From UBA5336 sp964492485 (GTDB lineage Bacteria; Pseudomonadota; Alphaproteobacteria; Caulobacterales; Hyphomonadaceae), in contig CAZBKM010000001.1 in assembly GCA_964492485.1 (NCBI GenBank), positions 248,001 to 312,000 on the forward strand: a DNA stretch of 64,000 bases. Reading direction: 5' to 3'. Positions 34,450 to 43,472 of this stretch are shown here, one piece after another (the stretch's first letter is position 1; every line of letters begins with the position of its first letter). Below the pieces are notes generated by a model that ran no database searches, was not told where the DNA came from, and was given only the letters and a program-made list of their open reading frames with translations. Position numbers and translations under genes: made by a program.

Positions 34450-36273
34450 TCAGCCCTTCACCGGCGGCACAAGTCGGATGTTCAGCTCGCGAAGCTGGCG
34501 GTCGTCCACCGTCGAGGGGGCGCCCATCATCAGGTCGCGCGCCTGCTGGTTCATCGGAAAGAGGGTCACGTCACGGAGGTTCTCGACCTCGGCCAGCAGC
34601 ATCACGATGCGGTCCACACCCGGCGCGATGCCACCGTGCGGCGGCGCACCGTAGCGGAAGGCGTTGAGCATCCCGCCAAACTTCGCCTCGACCACTTCAG
34701 GGCCATGTCCGGCAATCTCGAACGCCTTCAGCATCAGGTCCGGCTGGTGGTTCCGGATTGCTCCCGAAGACAGCTCCACCCCATTGCAGACGATGTCGTA
34801 CTGATAGGCCTTGAGGGCGAGCTGCTTCTCCACCGTGTCGGCCGCCTGGAGCGCATCGAGGCCACCCTGGGGCATGGAAAAGGGATTGTGTGAGAAGTCC
34901 ACCTTCCCGTTGTCCTCGTCCCACTCGTACATCGGGAAATCGACGATCCAGCAAAAGCGAAAGACACCCGGTTCGATGAGGCCCAGCTCGTGCCCGATCC
35001 GCTGGCGCGCGGCGCCCTGTAGGCGTGTGGCCTCAGTCGGCTGGCCTGCAGCGAAGAACAGGGCGTCTCCCGCGGCCACGCCGGCCCGCCCGGCCATCTC
35101 GGCAAGGGCCTCCGCCGGCAGGAACTTTGCGATCGGCCCAGCCCCCGTGAGGCCGTCTTCCGTCGCCTCGAACCGGATCCAGCCAAGACCCGGCGCCTGC
35201 ATGTCCTTCTGCGCCCAGCTGTTGAGCTTGTCGAAGAAGCTGCGCGGCTGATCGGCGACGGACGGCGCGGGAATGGCGCGGACGATTCCCCCCTTCGCGA
35301 TGACAGCCTTGAACGCCTTGAACGCCACGTCGTCGCGCGCGAACAGATCGGTCACGTCGCAACATTCGATCGGGTTGCGAAGGTCCGGCTTGTCCGAGCC
35401 GTATTTCAGCATCGCCTCGGCATAGGGAATACGTGGGAAACGCCCTTCGGGCAGGGTGCGGGCCTTGCCCTCCCAATTGGCAAACTCCTCGAACACCCCG
35501 CGCATGACCGGCTCGATGGCGTCGAAGACATCGTCCTGGGTGACGAAGCTCATCTCGATGTCGAGCTGGTAGAACTCGCCGGGCGAGCGGTCCGCACGGG
35601 CATCCTCGTCCCGGAAGCATGGTGCAATCTGGAAATACCGGTCGAAACCCGACACCATCAGGAGCTGTTTGAACTGCTGCGGCGCCTGGGGCAGCGCATA
35701 GAACTCGCCCGGATGCAGTCTGGACGGCACCAGGAAGTCACGCGCGCCCTCAGGGCTCGACGCGGTCAGGATCGGGGTCTGATACTCGGTGAACCCCTGT
35801 TCCACCATACGCCGGCGCAGCGAAGTGATGACCTCCGAGCGTAGCTTCAGGTTCTTGTGCAGGGTCTCCCGGCGCAGGTCCAGATAACGATACTTGAGCC
35901 GGATGTCCTCAGGATAGTCGGGCTCGCCAAACACCGGAAGCGGCAGTTCCGCCGCGGCCGACTGGACCTTGGCCGTTTCGACCTGCACCTCGATTTCGCC
36001 GGTCTCGAGGTTCGGGTTCACAAGCGCCTCGTCCCGCGCCACCACCCGTCCGGTCAGCGTCACCACGCTCTCGGCCCGCAGGCGGTCGAGGGTTTCGAAC
36101 GCCTCGGTTCCAGGCGTCAGGACGCACTGGGTCACGCCGTAATGATCGCGCAGATCGACGAACAGAACGCCACCATGATCGCGCTTGCGGTGAAGCCAGC
36201 CCGAGAGCTTCACCGCCTCGCCCACTTGGGCTTTGCGAAGTTCGCCGCAGGTGTGGGTCCGGAAAGCGTGCAT
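34450..36273 (-). CDS. aspS: Aspartyl-tRNA synthetase, probably non-discriminating
   Basis: A 607-residue bacterial-type AspRS: OB anticodon-binding domain, class II motifs 2 (FRDEDARADRSPGEFYQLD) and 3 (GIAPGVDRIVMLL), and an inserted GAD domain. The anticodon-loop segment reads RKRDHGGVLFVDLRD. A histidine in RDHGG, where discriminating enzymes have leucine, is associated with non-discriminating AspRS that also charges tRNA-Asn and needs GatCAB. That inference fits alphaproteobacteria lacking AsnRS. The gene is convergent with the lipoprotein gene and divergent from rnd. Confidence 0.95.
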   Translation of the reverse strand: MHAFRTHTCGELRKAQVGEAVKLSGWLHRKRDHGGVLFVDLRDHYGVTQCVLTPGTEAFETLDRLRAESVVTLTGRVVARDEALVNPNLETGEIEVQVETAKVQSAAAELPLPVFGEPDYPEDIRLKYRYLDLRRETLHKNLKLRSEVITSLRRRMVEQGFTEYQTPILTASSPEGARDFLVPSRLHPGEFYALPQAPQQFKQLLMVSGFDRYFQIAPCFRDEDARADRSPGEFYQLDIEMSFVTQDDVFDAIEPVMRGVFEEFANWEGKARTLPEGRFPRIPYAEAMLKYGSDKPDLRNPIECCDVTDLFARDDVAFKAFKAVIAKGGIVRAIPAPSVADQPRSFFDKLNSWAQKDMQAPGLGWIRFEATEDGLTGAGPIAKFLPAEALAEMAGRAGVAAGDALFFAAGQPTEATRLQGAARQRIGHELGLIEPGVFRFCWIVDFPMYEWDEDNGKVDFSHNPFSMPQGGLDALQAADTVEKQLALKAYQYDIVCNGVELSSGAIRNHQPDLMLKAFEIAGHGPEVVEAKFGGMLNAFRYGAPPHGGIAPGVDRIVMLLAEVENLRDVTLFPMNQQARDLMMGAPSTVDDRQLRELNIRLVPPVKG

Positions 36274-36365
36274 GGGGGCCTCTTGGGGGAGTTTCGTTCA
36301 AGAACGCGCGCCGTCGTCACGCGGGCTCTCGCCATTGTCAAGGCAATCGGCTAGGCGTGCCGCAA

Positions 36366-37532
36366 ATGTCCGAGACCGCTCCGATTCCGATTACCGACCA
36401 GGACCGCCTAGGCGCCTTTTGCGAGGCGCTTGCGGAAAGCGACTTCATCTGCGTGGACACCGAGTTCCACCGTGAAACCACCTACTGGCCGGAACTGTGC
36501 CTGATCCAGGCCGCCGTTCCGGGTCATGAGGCGCTGATCGATCCCCTTGCCGAGGATCTCGACATCGGCCCCTTCCTGCAGCTTCTCGCCGAGGAGAGCC
36601 GCGTCAAGGTGTTCCACGCCGCCCGTCAGGATCTCGAGATCTTCTCGCGCCTGATCGGGCATCCGCCGGGTCCGGTGTTCGACACCCAGATCGCGGCGAT
36701 GGCCTTGGGCCTCGGCGATTCGATCTCTTACGACAATCTGGTCCAGAAGCTGCTGCGGCGTCAGGTCGACAAGTCGAGCCAGTTCACCGACTGGACGCGC
36801 CGACCGCTGAGCGAGAAGCAGAGGGTCTATGCCATAGGAGACGTCACCCATCTGCGTGACGCCTATCTCCTGATGCGCGAGGACCTGGAAAATCAGGGGC
36901 GCACCGACTGGATCGCTGCGGAGATGGCGGAGCTGGAAGACCCGGCGCTGTACGATACGGATCCGGCCAAGGCCTGGCAGCGGCTGAAGCTGCGCAAGCC
37001 GAAGAAGGACTATGCCGCGGTGCTCGCAGCCGTTGCGGCATGGCGCGAACGTATGGCCCAGGAGCTCAACCGTCCGCGCCGGCGCATCCTGAAGGACGAT
37101 GCGATACACGAGATTGCCGAGCAGAAACCAGGATCCCCCGAAGCCTTCGACCGGTTGCGCGCCGTGCCCACGGGATTCATCAACAGCCGTATGGCAGAGG
37201 GACTTGTCGAGATTGTGCGCGCCGCGGTCGACGATCCAGATGCCTTTGCCCCCGACCTCCCTCCACGGGCCCAGAACCCGCAGACACCTGCGGGCGCCCC
37301 GGAAATGCTGCGCGTGCTTCTAAAGGCCGTAAGCGATGAGGTGAATGTGGTGCCGCGCCTGATCGCGAACGCCGCGGACCTGGAGCGAATTGCGCGCGGC
37401 GAACAGGGCGAGGACATCGCGGCCATGACCGGGTGGCGCTACGATGTCTTCGGTCGCAAGGCGGAACGACTGCTGTCGGGCTCGCTTGCCCTGTCCTTCG
37501 AGAATGGGCAGGTCCGGCTGTTCGAGGTGTAA
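36366..37532 (+). CDS. rnd: Ribonuclease D
   Basis: RNase D trims tRNA 3' ends. The 388-residue protein has the DEDDy exonuclease core: VDTEFHRETTYWPELCLIQ (D and E), FHAARQDLEIFSRL (D) and YAIGDVTHLRDAYL (Y and D). An HRDC domain follows (about residues 205-285) with a further C-terminal helical domain. ATG at 36366 and an in-frame GTG nine bases earlier are both possible; neither has a strong ribosome site. It is divergent from aspS, as in many alphaproteobacteria. Confidence 0.92.
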   Translation: MSETAPIPITDQDRLGAFCEALAESDFICVDTEFHRETTYWPELCLIQAAVPGHEALIDPLAEDLDIGPFLQLLAEESRVKVFHAARQDLEIFSRLIGHPPGPVFDTQIAAMALGLGDSISYDNLVQKLLRRQVDKSSQFTDWTRRPLSEKQRVYAIGDVTHLRDAYLLMREDLENQGRTDWIAAEMAELEDPALYDTDPAKAWQRLKLRKPKKDYAAVLAAVAAWRERMAQELNRPRRRILKDDAIHEIAEQKPGSPEAFDRLRAVPTGFINSRMAEGLVEIVRAAVDDPDAFAPDLPPRAQNPQTPAGAPEMLRVLLKAVSDEVNVVPRLIANAADLERIARGEQGEDIAAMTGWRYDVFGRKAERLLSGSLALSFENGQVRLFEV

Positions 37533-37569
37533 TCGCGCGCTGGCGCGTCTTGCCGCCAATCAGGGCCAG

Positions 37570-37764
37570 CGAAGATGCGATCAAGCGCGTTCGGAGCAAA
37601 CACACCCGGTTGCGAACGGAGACTTGCGCAAACCGGTGCCCACTTCGCTTGAAAATACCTAGCGCATCTTCAAGTCAATCGGAGTCAGTGAAGATGCGCT
37701 ATGTTCTTGTTTTTGAGCATTTTCTTAACGTGAACCGGTGCCCACTTCGCTCGAAAATGCTTTA
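37570..37764 (-). repeat. Mosaic intergenic repeat, copy R3 (III, II, I, II)
   Basis: Most of the 229 bases between rnd and the next gene is repeat. It starts with module III (GGAGCAAACACACCCGGTTGC), joined at TTGCGCAAA to half of module II (CCGGTGCCCACTTCGCTTGAAAAT). Then comes a complete module I hairpin, GCGCATCTTCA..TGAAGATGCGC (perfect 11-base arms, about 37663-37701), and a full module II hairpin, GAGCATTTTC..GAAAATGCTTTAG. The final CTTTAG supplies the TAA stop codon of the minus-strand gene (37762-37764). Confidence 0.85.
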
Positions 37765-38709
37765 GCTGCGATCCGCGTCTGGATCCGGGTCGGAGTCGCG
37801 TTCGCTGTCCTCGACCCGGCTGCGCAGGCGCGCGAACATTTCCGCCGGGTCGGCAGACGCCCGCCCCGTCGCACCAGACGCCTCCTCTGTCTCCCCGCCA
37901 GACGGCGCGGGTGCCGTCGTCGCCCCGCCGCCTTCCGTAGGCCCATCGACCGCGGCTTCCCCGGCTTCCGGCCCCGCCGGCGCGGTCGCCTCACGCGTGT
38001 CGTTTTGGCTGGCCCGCTCTGTCCGCGCCCGGGCCGAGAGGACCGTCTCCCCCGCCACCAGGGTCATGCCTGGCCAGACCGCAGCGGACAGGTCAGCCGG
38101 CAGGTAGACGTCGCACCACCCGCCCAGGCGACGCTTGCCGAGCTGGCGTCCCAGACGGACCGGGTCGCCGGTCTCCAGATCAATGTCGAGGCGCGGCCCG
38201 AGCCCTCCGGTGGCGACCCGCAGACCGACCTGGCCGGTTTCTCCCGTGAGCGTCAGATAGGCGTTCGACAGGCCATGGGTGTCTGGCTCCATCGCCATGA
38301 CGACGGACGGATCTCCGGTCTCCATGAGAATGGCCTCCACCTCGCCGGCAATCGGCGCCAGGATCGGATTGGGGCTGGCGGGCGATGAGGCGATGCGGAT
38401 GCGGACGCTCTCCTCGCCGGCCAGGCGCAGTTCGGCTGGTGGGGCCATGCGGCGCGCATCGACCACGACCCCGTCGACCGGTGCGACGATCGCGGTCACC
38501 GCATCCGGTGGCGTCCGGCGCACGCGGCGGGCCGCCAGCAGGATCACGAGCGCGGCCCCGAACCCGATCCAGAACAGGGGGTCCCACAGTAGGCCCAGCA
38601 GCACGCCGGCCAACCACGCCGCCACCGCCCCAACCAGTCCTTCCAGATCGAAGCCCGTGCGCGCCCAGGCAAAGCGTGCCCGTTCCGGTGCGTCGCCGTG
38701 TGTCGCCAT
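37762..38709 (-). CDS. Phosphatidylserine-decarboxylase-like protein lacking the pyruvoyl serine
   Basis: A 315-residue protein with two N-terminal membrane segments (about residues 22-60). A Psd-like domain follows: TAIVAPVDGVVVDA matches the family's SPADGRV block, and a later CDVYLPADLSAAVWPGMTLVAGETVLS matches VDVYLP..G..VAGETVLA. In real enzymes FGS immediately before VDVYLP is cut to make the pyruvoyl cofactor; here the text is RLGGWCDVYLP, with Gly replacing Ser. The decarboxylase reaction is therefore unlikely. A charged, disordered C-terminal tail of about 90 residues is unusual. No pssA gene is adjacent. It lies 14 bases downstream of the Atm1-type gene on the same strand. Confidence 0.7.
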   Translation of the reverse strand: MATHGDAPERARFAWARTGFDLEGLVGAVAAWLAGVLLGLLWDPLFWIGFGAALVILLAARRVRRTPPDAVTAIVAPVDGVVVDARRMAPPAELRLAGEESVRIRIASSPASPNPILAPIAGEVEAILMETGDPSVVMAMEPDTHGLSNAYLTLTGETGQVGLRVATGGLGPRLDIDLETGDPVRLGRQLGKRRLGGWCDVYLPADLSAAVWPGMTLVAGETVLSARARTERASQNDTREATAPAGPEAGEAAVDGPTEGGGATTAPAPSGGETEEASGATGRASADPAEMFARLRSRVEDSERDSDPDPDADRS

Positions 38710-38723
38710 CTCCGCCGTTCCTT

Positions 38724-40565
38724 CTAGTCCACAGCCGTCGCCACCCTATCGCGCGTCGCCTGCCTTGCCCACATCCCCGCATACACACCGCCCGCTTCGA
38801 GGAGGGTCGCGTGCGTTCCGCGTTCCACGATCCGTCCGGCGTCGAGCACTACGATCTCGTCGGCGTCCTGTACCGTCGACAGACGGTGGGCAACCATCAG
38901 CGTCGTGCGCCCGCGCGCGGCCTCATCCAGTGCGGACTGGACGGCGGCTTCCGTCGTGCTGTCCAGGGCCGACGTCGCCTCGTCCAGGACGAGAATGGCC
39001 GGGTCGGAGAGGATCACGCGCGCGATGCCGACCCGCTGTTTCTCGCCGCCCGACAGTTTAAGGCCGCGCTCGCCGACCCGTGTGTCCAGACCATCGGGCA
39101 ACGTGTTCACGAAGTCGAGAAGCTGCGCACGCCGCAAGGCGTCGCGGATGTCCGCCTCCGTCGCGTCAGGTCGGCCATAGGCCACGTTCATGCGCAGCGT
39201 GTCGTTGAACAGGACCACGTCCTGGGGCACCAGGCCAAGCTGGCGGCGCAACGAATCCTGGGTCAGTTCGCGCACGTCATGGCCGTCGACGCATACGCGT
39301 CCGGCGTCGACGTCATAGAAGCGGAACAGCAACTTCAGGAGCGTCGACTTGCCTGCGCCGGACGGGCCGACAAGGGCGAGGGTCCTTCCCGGCAGAACCT
39401 CGAACGACACGTCTTCGACGCCCGCGGTGCGCCCGTCATGGGCGAAGCTGACCCCCTCGAAGCGGACATGGCCTCGCGCGGCCTCGAGAACGGTCGCATC
39501 CGGGCGGTCCGACACGTCTGGCGCCATGGCCATGAGCCCATAGAGCTTCTCGAGGTCGACGGCGCCCTGCTTGATCTCGCGCCAGGCAAAGCCGAGGATA
39601 TTGAGCGGGCGGTACAGGTTCAGAAGCAGCATCATCGCCGCCGTCACGTCGCCGATCCGCAGGTCCCCCGCGCCCACCTTCATCGCCGTCACCGCCAGCA
39701 TGACGAAAAGACCGAGGCTCATGAGGAATTCCTGACCCGCATTGAGCAGGTTCAGCGACCTCAGCACCGACAGGGACCGGGTATTGTAGCCGCGGAATGC
39801 CCGGTCGAATCGCTCCGTTTCCCGGCGCTCGGCGGCAAAGGCCTTGACGGTCTCGAAATTCGTCAGCGTGTCGACGGACACGGCCCGCAGATTGGTGTCG
39901 GCGACGTTCATGTCCCGCCGCTGGCGCACGCGCCATTCGGTCACCAGCACGGTGAAGACGACATAGGCCGTGACCGTCGCAACCGCGATGGCCGCCAGCC
40001 ACACATCGTATTGAAGCCACAACACCGCCGCCGCGAGCACCAGACCGATCAGGGTCGGCCCGATGTTGAAGGCAAGAAACCGTATGAGATAGTCGATGGC
40101 GCCGGCGCCGCGCTCGATCATCCGGTTCAGGGCACCGGTGCGGCGCGTCTGGTGGAAATTCAGCGAGAGCTGCTGGGCATGGCCGAAACTGTCCACGCTG
40201 GCGATCCGCTGGGCGTCCTGGCTGACCGGAGCGAACAGGGCGTCCCGGGCCTGGGGAAAGGCCGCGGCCAGGAAACGGCCGGCAGCAAACAGGGCCAGCC
40301 CCACCACGGCTAGACCCACGGCCGGGGCGGCGCCCCCATCGCTGTCCAACTGGTTGATCGCGTTTCCCAGAAGGACCGGCGCGGCCACTTCGAGCCCCTT
40401 GGACGCTGCGGTCAAAGCGATCGCAACGCCCATGCGGGGTCGCCAGTGGCGCATTTCGGGGCGCGCCAAGAGTTGAAGGATGCGCAGGATCGACGCCCAG
40501 AGCCCGCCTTGCGCGCTCTCGATCCTGTCGAGGTCCTGGGTCGCGCTGCCATGCGGATCAGACAT
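38724..40565 (-). CDS. Atm1/ABCB7-type ABC exporter
   Basis: A 613-residue half transporter with about six membrane helices and a C-terminal ATPase (Walker A GPSGAGKST, signature LSGGEKQRVGIARV, Walker B ILVLDEATSALD). HQTRRTGALNRMIERGAGAI and FNIGPTLIGL are characteristic of the Atm1 family, which exports glutathione-linked sulfur or metal conjugates and supports iron-sulfur cluster or metal homeostasis. Start uncertain between 40565 and 40574; no clear ribosome site. The long frame continuing upstream belongs to the opposite strand's LOG region and is not coding. Confidence 0.88.
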   Translation of the reverse strand: MSDPHGSATQDLDRIESAQGGLWASILRILQLLARPEMRHWRPRMGVAIALTAASKGLEVAAPVLLGNAINQLDSDGGAAPAVGLAVVGLALFAAGRFLAAAFPQARDALFAPVSQDAQRIASVDSFGHAQQLSLNFHQTRRTGALNRMIERGAGAIDYLIRFLAFNIGPTLIGLVLAAAVLWLQYDVWLAAIAVATVTAYVVFTVLVTEWRVRQRRDMNVADTNLRAVSVDTLTNFETVKAFAAERRETERFDRAFRGYNTRSLSVLRSLNLLNAGQEFLMSLGLFVMLAVTAMKVGAGDLRIGDVTAAMMLLLNLYRPLNILGFAWREIKQGAVDLEKLYGLMAMAPDVSDRPDATVLEAARGHVRFEGVSFAHDGRTAGVEDVSFEVLPGRTLALVGPSGAGKSTLLKLLFRFYDVDAGRVCVDGHDVRELTQDSLRRQLGLVPQDVVLFNDTLRMNVAYGRPDATEADIRDALRRAQLLDFVNTLPDGLDTRVGERGLKLSGGEKQRVGIARVILSDPAILVLDEATSALDSTTEAAVQSALDEAARGRTTLMVAHRLSTVQDADEIVVLDAGRIVERGTHATLLEAGGVYAGMWARQATRDRVATAVD

Positions 40566-40667
40566 GCAGGCCATATGGGACAGATTGCGGCAATGGGCCA
40601 GCGCGAACCGGGCGCGGCCGCTCGGGGGGAGTGGCGCGTCGCCGCCTGACGGCCTAAGGAGGACACC

Positions 40668-41255
40668 ATGACGACAGCGAGACAGTCCATGGGCCGCATG
40701 AAGTCCATCTGCGTTTATTGCGGGTCCTCCAACGATGTGAAACCCGGCTATCTCCGCCTGGCCAGCGAGCTCGGCCGGACGCTGGCCCAGAACGATCTGC
40801 GCCTGGTCTATGGAGGTGGCGGCGTGGGCCTGATGGGGGCATGCGCGCGCGCCGCCCACAATGAGGGTGGGGAGGTGCTGGGCGTGATGCCCCGCTTTCT
40901 TCTGCACAAGGAACGCGTCTTCGAGGAGGTCGAGCACCGAATCGTGGACGACATGCACACGCGCAAGCAGATGATGTTCGACGAATCGGACGCGTTCATC
41001 GTCCTGCCCGGGGGCATCGGCACGCTGGAAGAGGCCGTCGAGATGCTGTCCTGGTCGCGGCTGGGTCTCCATGCCAAGCCAATGGCCTTCCTGGACGAGG
41101 ACGGCTTCTGGGACCCGTTCTTCGAGCTCATGGATCACATCATCGAGGGCCGCTTCACGCCGGAGACCTTCCGCGCCTGCCTCGTCCACTGCGACACGCC
41201 GGAAATGGCGATCCAGGCGCTCCAGGACCGGATAGTGGTGCTTGATGCAGATTGA
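40668..41255 (+). CDS. LOG family protein (cytokinin riboside 5'-monophosphate phosphoribohydrolase-like)
   Basis: A 195-residue LOG/lysine-decarboxylase-like protein. The nucleotide fold starts ICVYCGSSNDVKPGY, with YGGGGVGLMGACARAA and the catalytic PGGIGTLEE motif. Family members remove the base from nucleoside monophosphates such as AMP or cytokinin nucleotides. AAGGAGG seven bases before ATG fixes the start. Downstream gene is convergent. Confidence 0.9.
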   Translation: MTTARQSMGRMKSICVYCGSSNDVKPGYLRLASELGRTLAQNDLRLVYGGGGVGLMGACARAAHNEGGEVLGVMPRFLLHKERVFEEVEHRIVDDMHTRKQMMFDESDAFIVLPGGIGTLEEAVEMLSWSRLGLHAKPMAFLDEDGFWDPFFELMDHIIEGRFTPETFRACLVHCDTPEMAIQALQDRIVVLDAD

Positions 41256-41267
41256 CGCGGTGCGCCT

Positions 41268-41921
41268 TCAGGCGGACGGGTCAGCAACACCGTTCCGCCT
41301 CAGCACCAGCCAGGTCCAGGTCACGTCCGCTGCCAGGGCCGCCGCCTGCAGCGAGGCGCGTCGTTCCTCGTGGCAAACGCTCAAGCCTGCGGCGTCCGCC
41401 TGGATGCGGGTCTCGTAAGGATCGACTGCGAACACGCGACGCCCCTCCGCGCCAGGCCCGTGGCGCAGCGACAGGACCAGAACGCCCCCGGGCGCCAGCA
41501 ACTGCGCGATCCGATGCATCGCCCTTGCCCGGTCCCCGGGTGCCAGATGCTGCCACACGGCATTGACGATCCCCAGATCGTAGGGGCCGCGCGCGGTGGC
41601 GAAGACGTGGTCCAGCTCCGGCAGCCGGTCGTCGATCCACCTTGGCGCCCCCGAGCCCGCGTCCGCAGCGCCGGCTTCGCGAAAGGCGGCGACCGGCTCC
41701 ACCGCGACCACATGGTGGCCAAGTCCGGCGAGCCAGAGCGCATCCCGGCCCGGTCCGGCCCCCAGATCGATCACCCTTGCGGGCGGTGGCGGCAGAAACG
41801 CCCGCACCGGCGCGAACAATGCGTTCGGCGAAATGGCGCGGTAACGCGCGATCAGCGTCTCTGCATCGCGTCGGTAACCGTCCAGGATCCGCTCCGTCTC
41901 ACGCACGGCGCCAACCCGCAT
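41268..41921 (-). CDS. SAM-dependent class I methyltransferase
   Basis: A 217-residue methyltransferase with the SAM motif RVIDLGAGPGRDALWLAGLG, the acidic residue after VVAVEP, and later NAVWQHLAPGDRARAMHRI and LAPGGVLVLSLRHGP. The substrate cannot be inferred. It follows gmk by 11 bases on the same strand and may be the last gene of the mltG-yicC-gmk run. Confidence 0.82.
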   Translation of the reverse strand: MRVGAVRETERILDGYRRDAETLIARYRAISPNALFAPVRAFLPPPPARVIDLGAGPGRDALWLAGLGHHVVAVEPVAAFREAGAADAGSGAPRWIDDRLPELDHVFATARGPYDLGIVNAVWQHLAPGDRARAMHRIAQLLAPGGVLVLSLRHGPGAEGRRVFAVDPYETRIQADAAGLSVCHEERRASLQAAALAADVTWTWLVLRRNGVADPSA

Positions 41922-41932
41922 TCTGGCCGCGG

Positions 41933-42571
41933 TCAGATCTCGCCGAGCAACTGGCGCGCATGATCGTCGAGGTCGCGCTGGCGCAGACGCTTCATCCGCT
42001 CCGCCAGAAGGATGTGGCGAAGACGGCTGTAGGCGCTCTCCAGATCGTCATTGATCAGCGCATAATCGTAGCGCCGCCAGTGGCGGATCTCCGATGTGGC
42101 GTCCCGCATCCGCCGGTCCACGCTCTCGCTGGTTGAGCCTGGCCGCGCGGCAAGACGTTCGCGCAGCGCTTCCATGCTGGGCGGCAGGACGAAGACCGAC
42201 ACAACATCGTTCGGCATCTGATCGTGAAGCGCATCGGCGCCCTGCCAGTCCACGTCGAAGATGACGTCCACCCCTTCGGCCAGCTTGCGTTCGGTCTGGG
42301 CGCGCGGACTGCCATAATAGTGGTCGAAAACCTTCGCCCACTCCAGGAAACCGTCGGTCCGGATCAGCGCATCGAACCCGGCCCGGTCCATGAAATGGTA
42401 GTCGACGCCGTCGCGCTCATCGGGCCTCGGGGACCGGGTGGTGGCGGAAACGGACAGTTCCACATCGGGGAACTCCGCCATCAGCTTGCGCGCCAGCGTG
42501 CTCTTTCCGGCGCCGGATGGACTCGAGATCACCAGCATCAATCCCCGTCGCCGGGGTGTCTCACTCGACAT
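41933..42571 (-). CDS. gmk: Guanylate kinase
   Basis: A 212-residue GMP kinase. P-loop SSPSGAGKSTLARKL near residue 15, GMP-binding STTRSPRPDERDGVDYHF, and DVDWQGADAL and SMEALRERLAARP are all standard. ATG overlaps the end of yicC by 11 bases. yicC-gmk is a conserved pair in proteobacteria. Confidence 0.96.
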   Translation of the reverse strand: MSSETPRRRGLMLVISSPSGAGKSTLARKLMAEFPDVELSVSATTRSPRPDERDGVDYHFMDRAGFDALIRTDGFLEWAKVFDHYYGSPRAQTERKLAEGVDVIFDVDWQGADALHDQMPNDVVSVFVLPPSMEALRERLAARPGSTSESVDRRMRDATSEIRHWRRYDYALINDDLESAYSRLRHILLAERMKRLRQRDLDDHARQLLGEI

Positions 42572-43472
42572 TGGCGGCCTGCTCCTTGAACTGGTCGATC
42601 AGGCTTTTGAGCGCCAGGCCAGCCTCGGTAAGCGGGAGGCTCGCCGACTTCGAACACAGCGTGTTGGCCTCGCGGTAAAGCTCCTGACACAGAAAGTCGA
42701 GCTTTCGGCCCGCCGGGCTGCCGGCCGCCAGCAGCGTGCGGGCGGCAGCGACATGGCTCGCGAGCCGGTCCAGCTCCTCGCGCACATCCGCCCTGGCCGC
42801 CGACAGCGCGGTCTCGGCCGCAAGACGCTCGCCATCGACCTGCTGCCCGGCGCCCAGCTCGGCGAGCTGACGTTCCAGCCGGATGCGCACCCGGGCCGGC
42901 TGGTCCTCAGCCGCCGCCAGAGCGGACGTCCGCGTCTCTTCCAGGGCGTCCAGCAATCCGGACAGAAGCCCTGCGAGGCGCGCGCCCTCCTCGCGACGGG
43001 CTTCGGCGAGCCCGTCCAGCGCCTCCAGCGCGCCGGCCTCAAGCGTGGCCATGGCCGCGGCATCCTCCGCCAGAGCCCGGCTATCGCCGCCGCCGCTGTC
43101 CACCACACCCTTCACGGTCATGAGTGTGGCCAGCGCAGCACCGCTGGGGACATCTTCACCGCTCGCCTTTCGCCAGGCGTCCAGCAGATGCGCCAGGGCA
43201 GTGGTGTCGACGCGAAGCCCGCCCCCTGCATCCAGGTCGAGCCGCAGAGCCACCTGCAGCGAACCACGCGAGAACCGGGCCGTCGCGGCCGCCTTGATGC
43301 CACGCTCCAGCGGTTCAAGTCCGGGCGGAAGCATCACCCGGACGTCGAGGCCCCGACCGTTCACGCTCTTCGCCTCCACGCGCCAGCGGCCCCATGCGGC
43401 CTCCCCGCCGGCAGACGCAAAGCCGGTCATGCTCGCCAGATCGCTCACCGGGCCGCTCACTCCACCGCTCAT
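42561..43472 (-). CDS. yicC: YicC/YloC family endoribonuclease
   Basis: A 303-residue protein with the family's SMTGFASAGG start, KSVNGRGLDVRVMLPPGLEPLE (the conserved K-x-N-x-R-x-L-D region) and a C-terminal GRKLDFLCQELYREANTLCSKS, as in E. coli YicC, which works with PNPase in small-RNA decay. The start at 43472 overlaps the mltG stop codon by four bases and adds about 14 residues before MTGFAS. Confidence 0.9.
   Translation of the reverse strand: MSGGVSGPVSDLASMTGFASAGGEAAWGRWRVEAKSVNGRGLDVRVMLPPGLEPLERGIKAAATARFSRGSLQVALRLDLDAGGGLRVDTTALAHLLDAWRKASGEDVPSGAALATLMTVKGVVDSGGGDSRALAEDAAAMATLEAGALEALDGLAEARREEGARLAGLLSGLLDALEETRTSALAAAEDQPARVRIRLERQLAELGAGQQVDGERLAAETALSAARADVREELDRLASHVAAARTLLAAGSPAGRKLDFLCQELYREANTLCSKSASLPLTEAGLALKSLIDQFKEQAANVE

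Noticed and set aside
38385..40313. A 642-residue open frame antisense to the Atm1-type gene
   Set aside because: Same reasoning: no motif, no ribosome site, and the opposite strand codes a complete ABC exporter.
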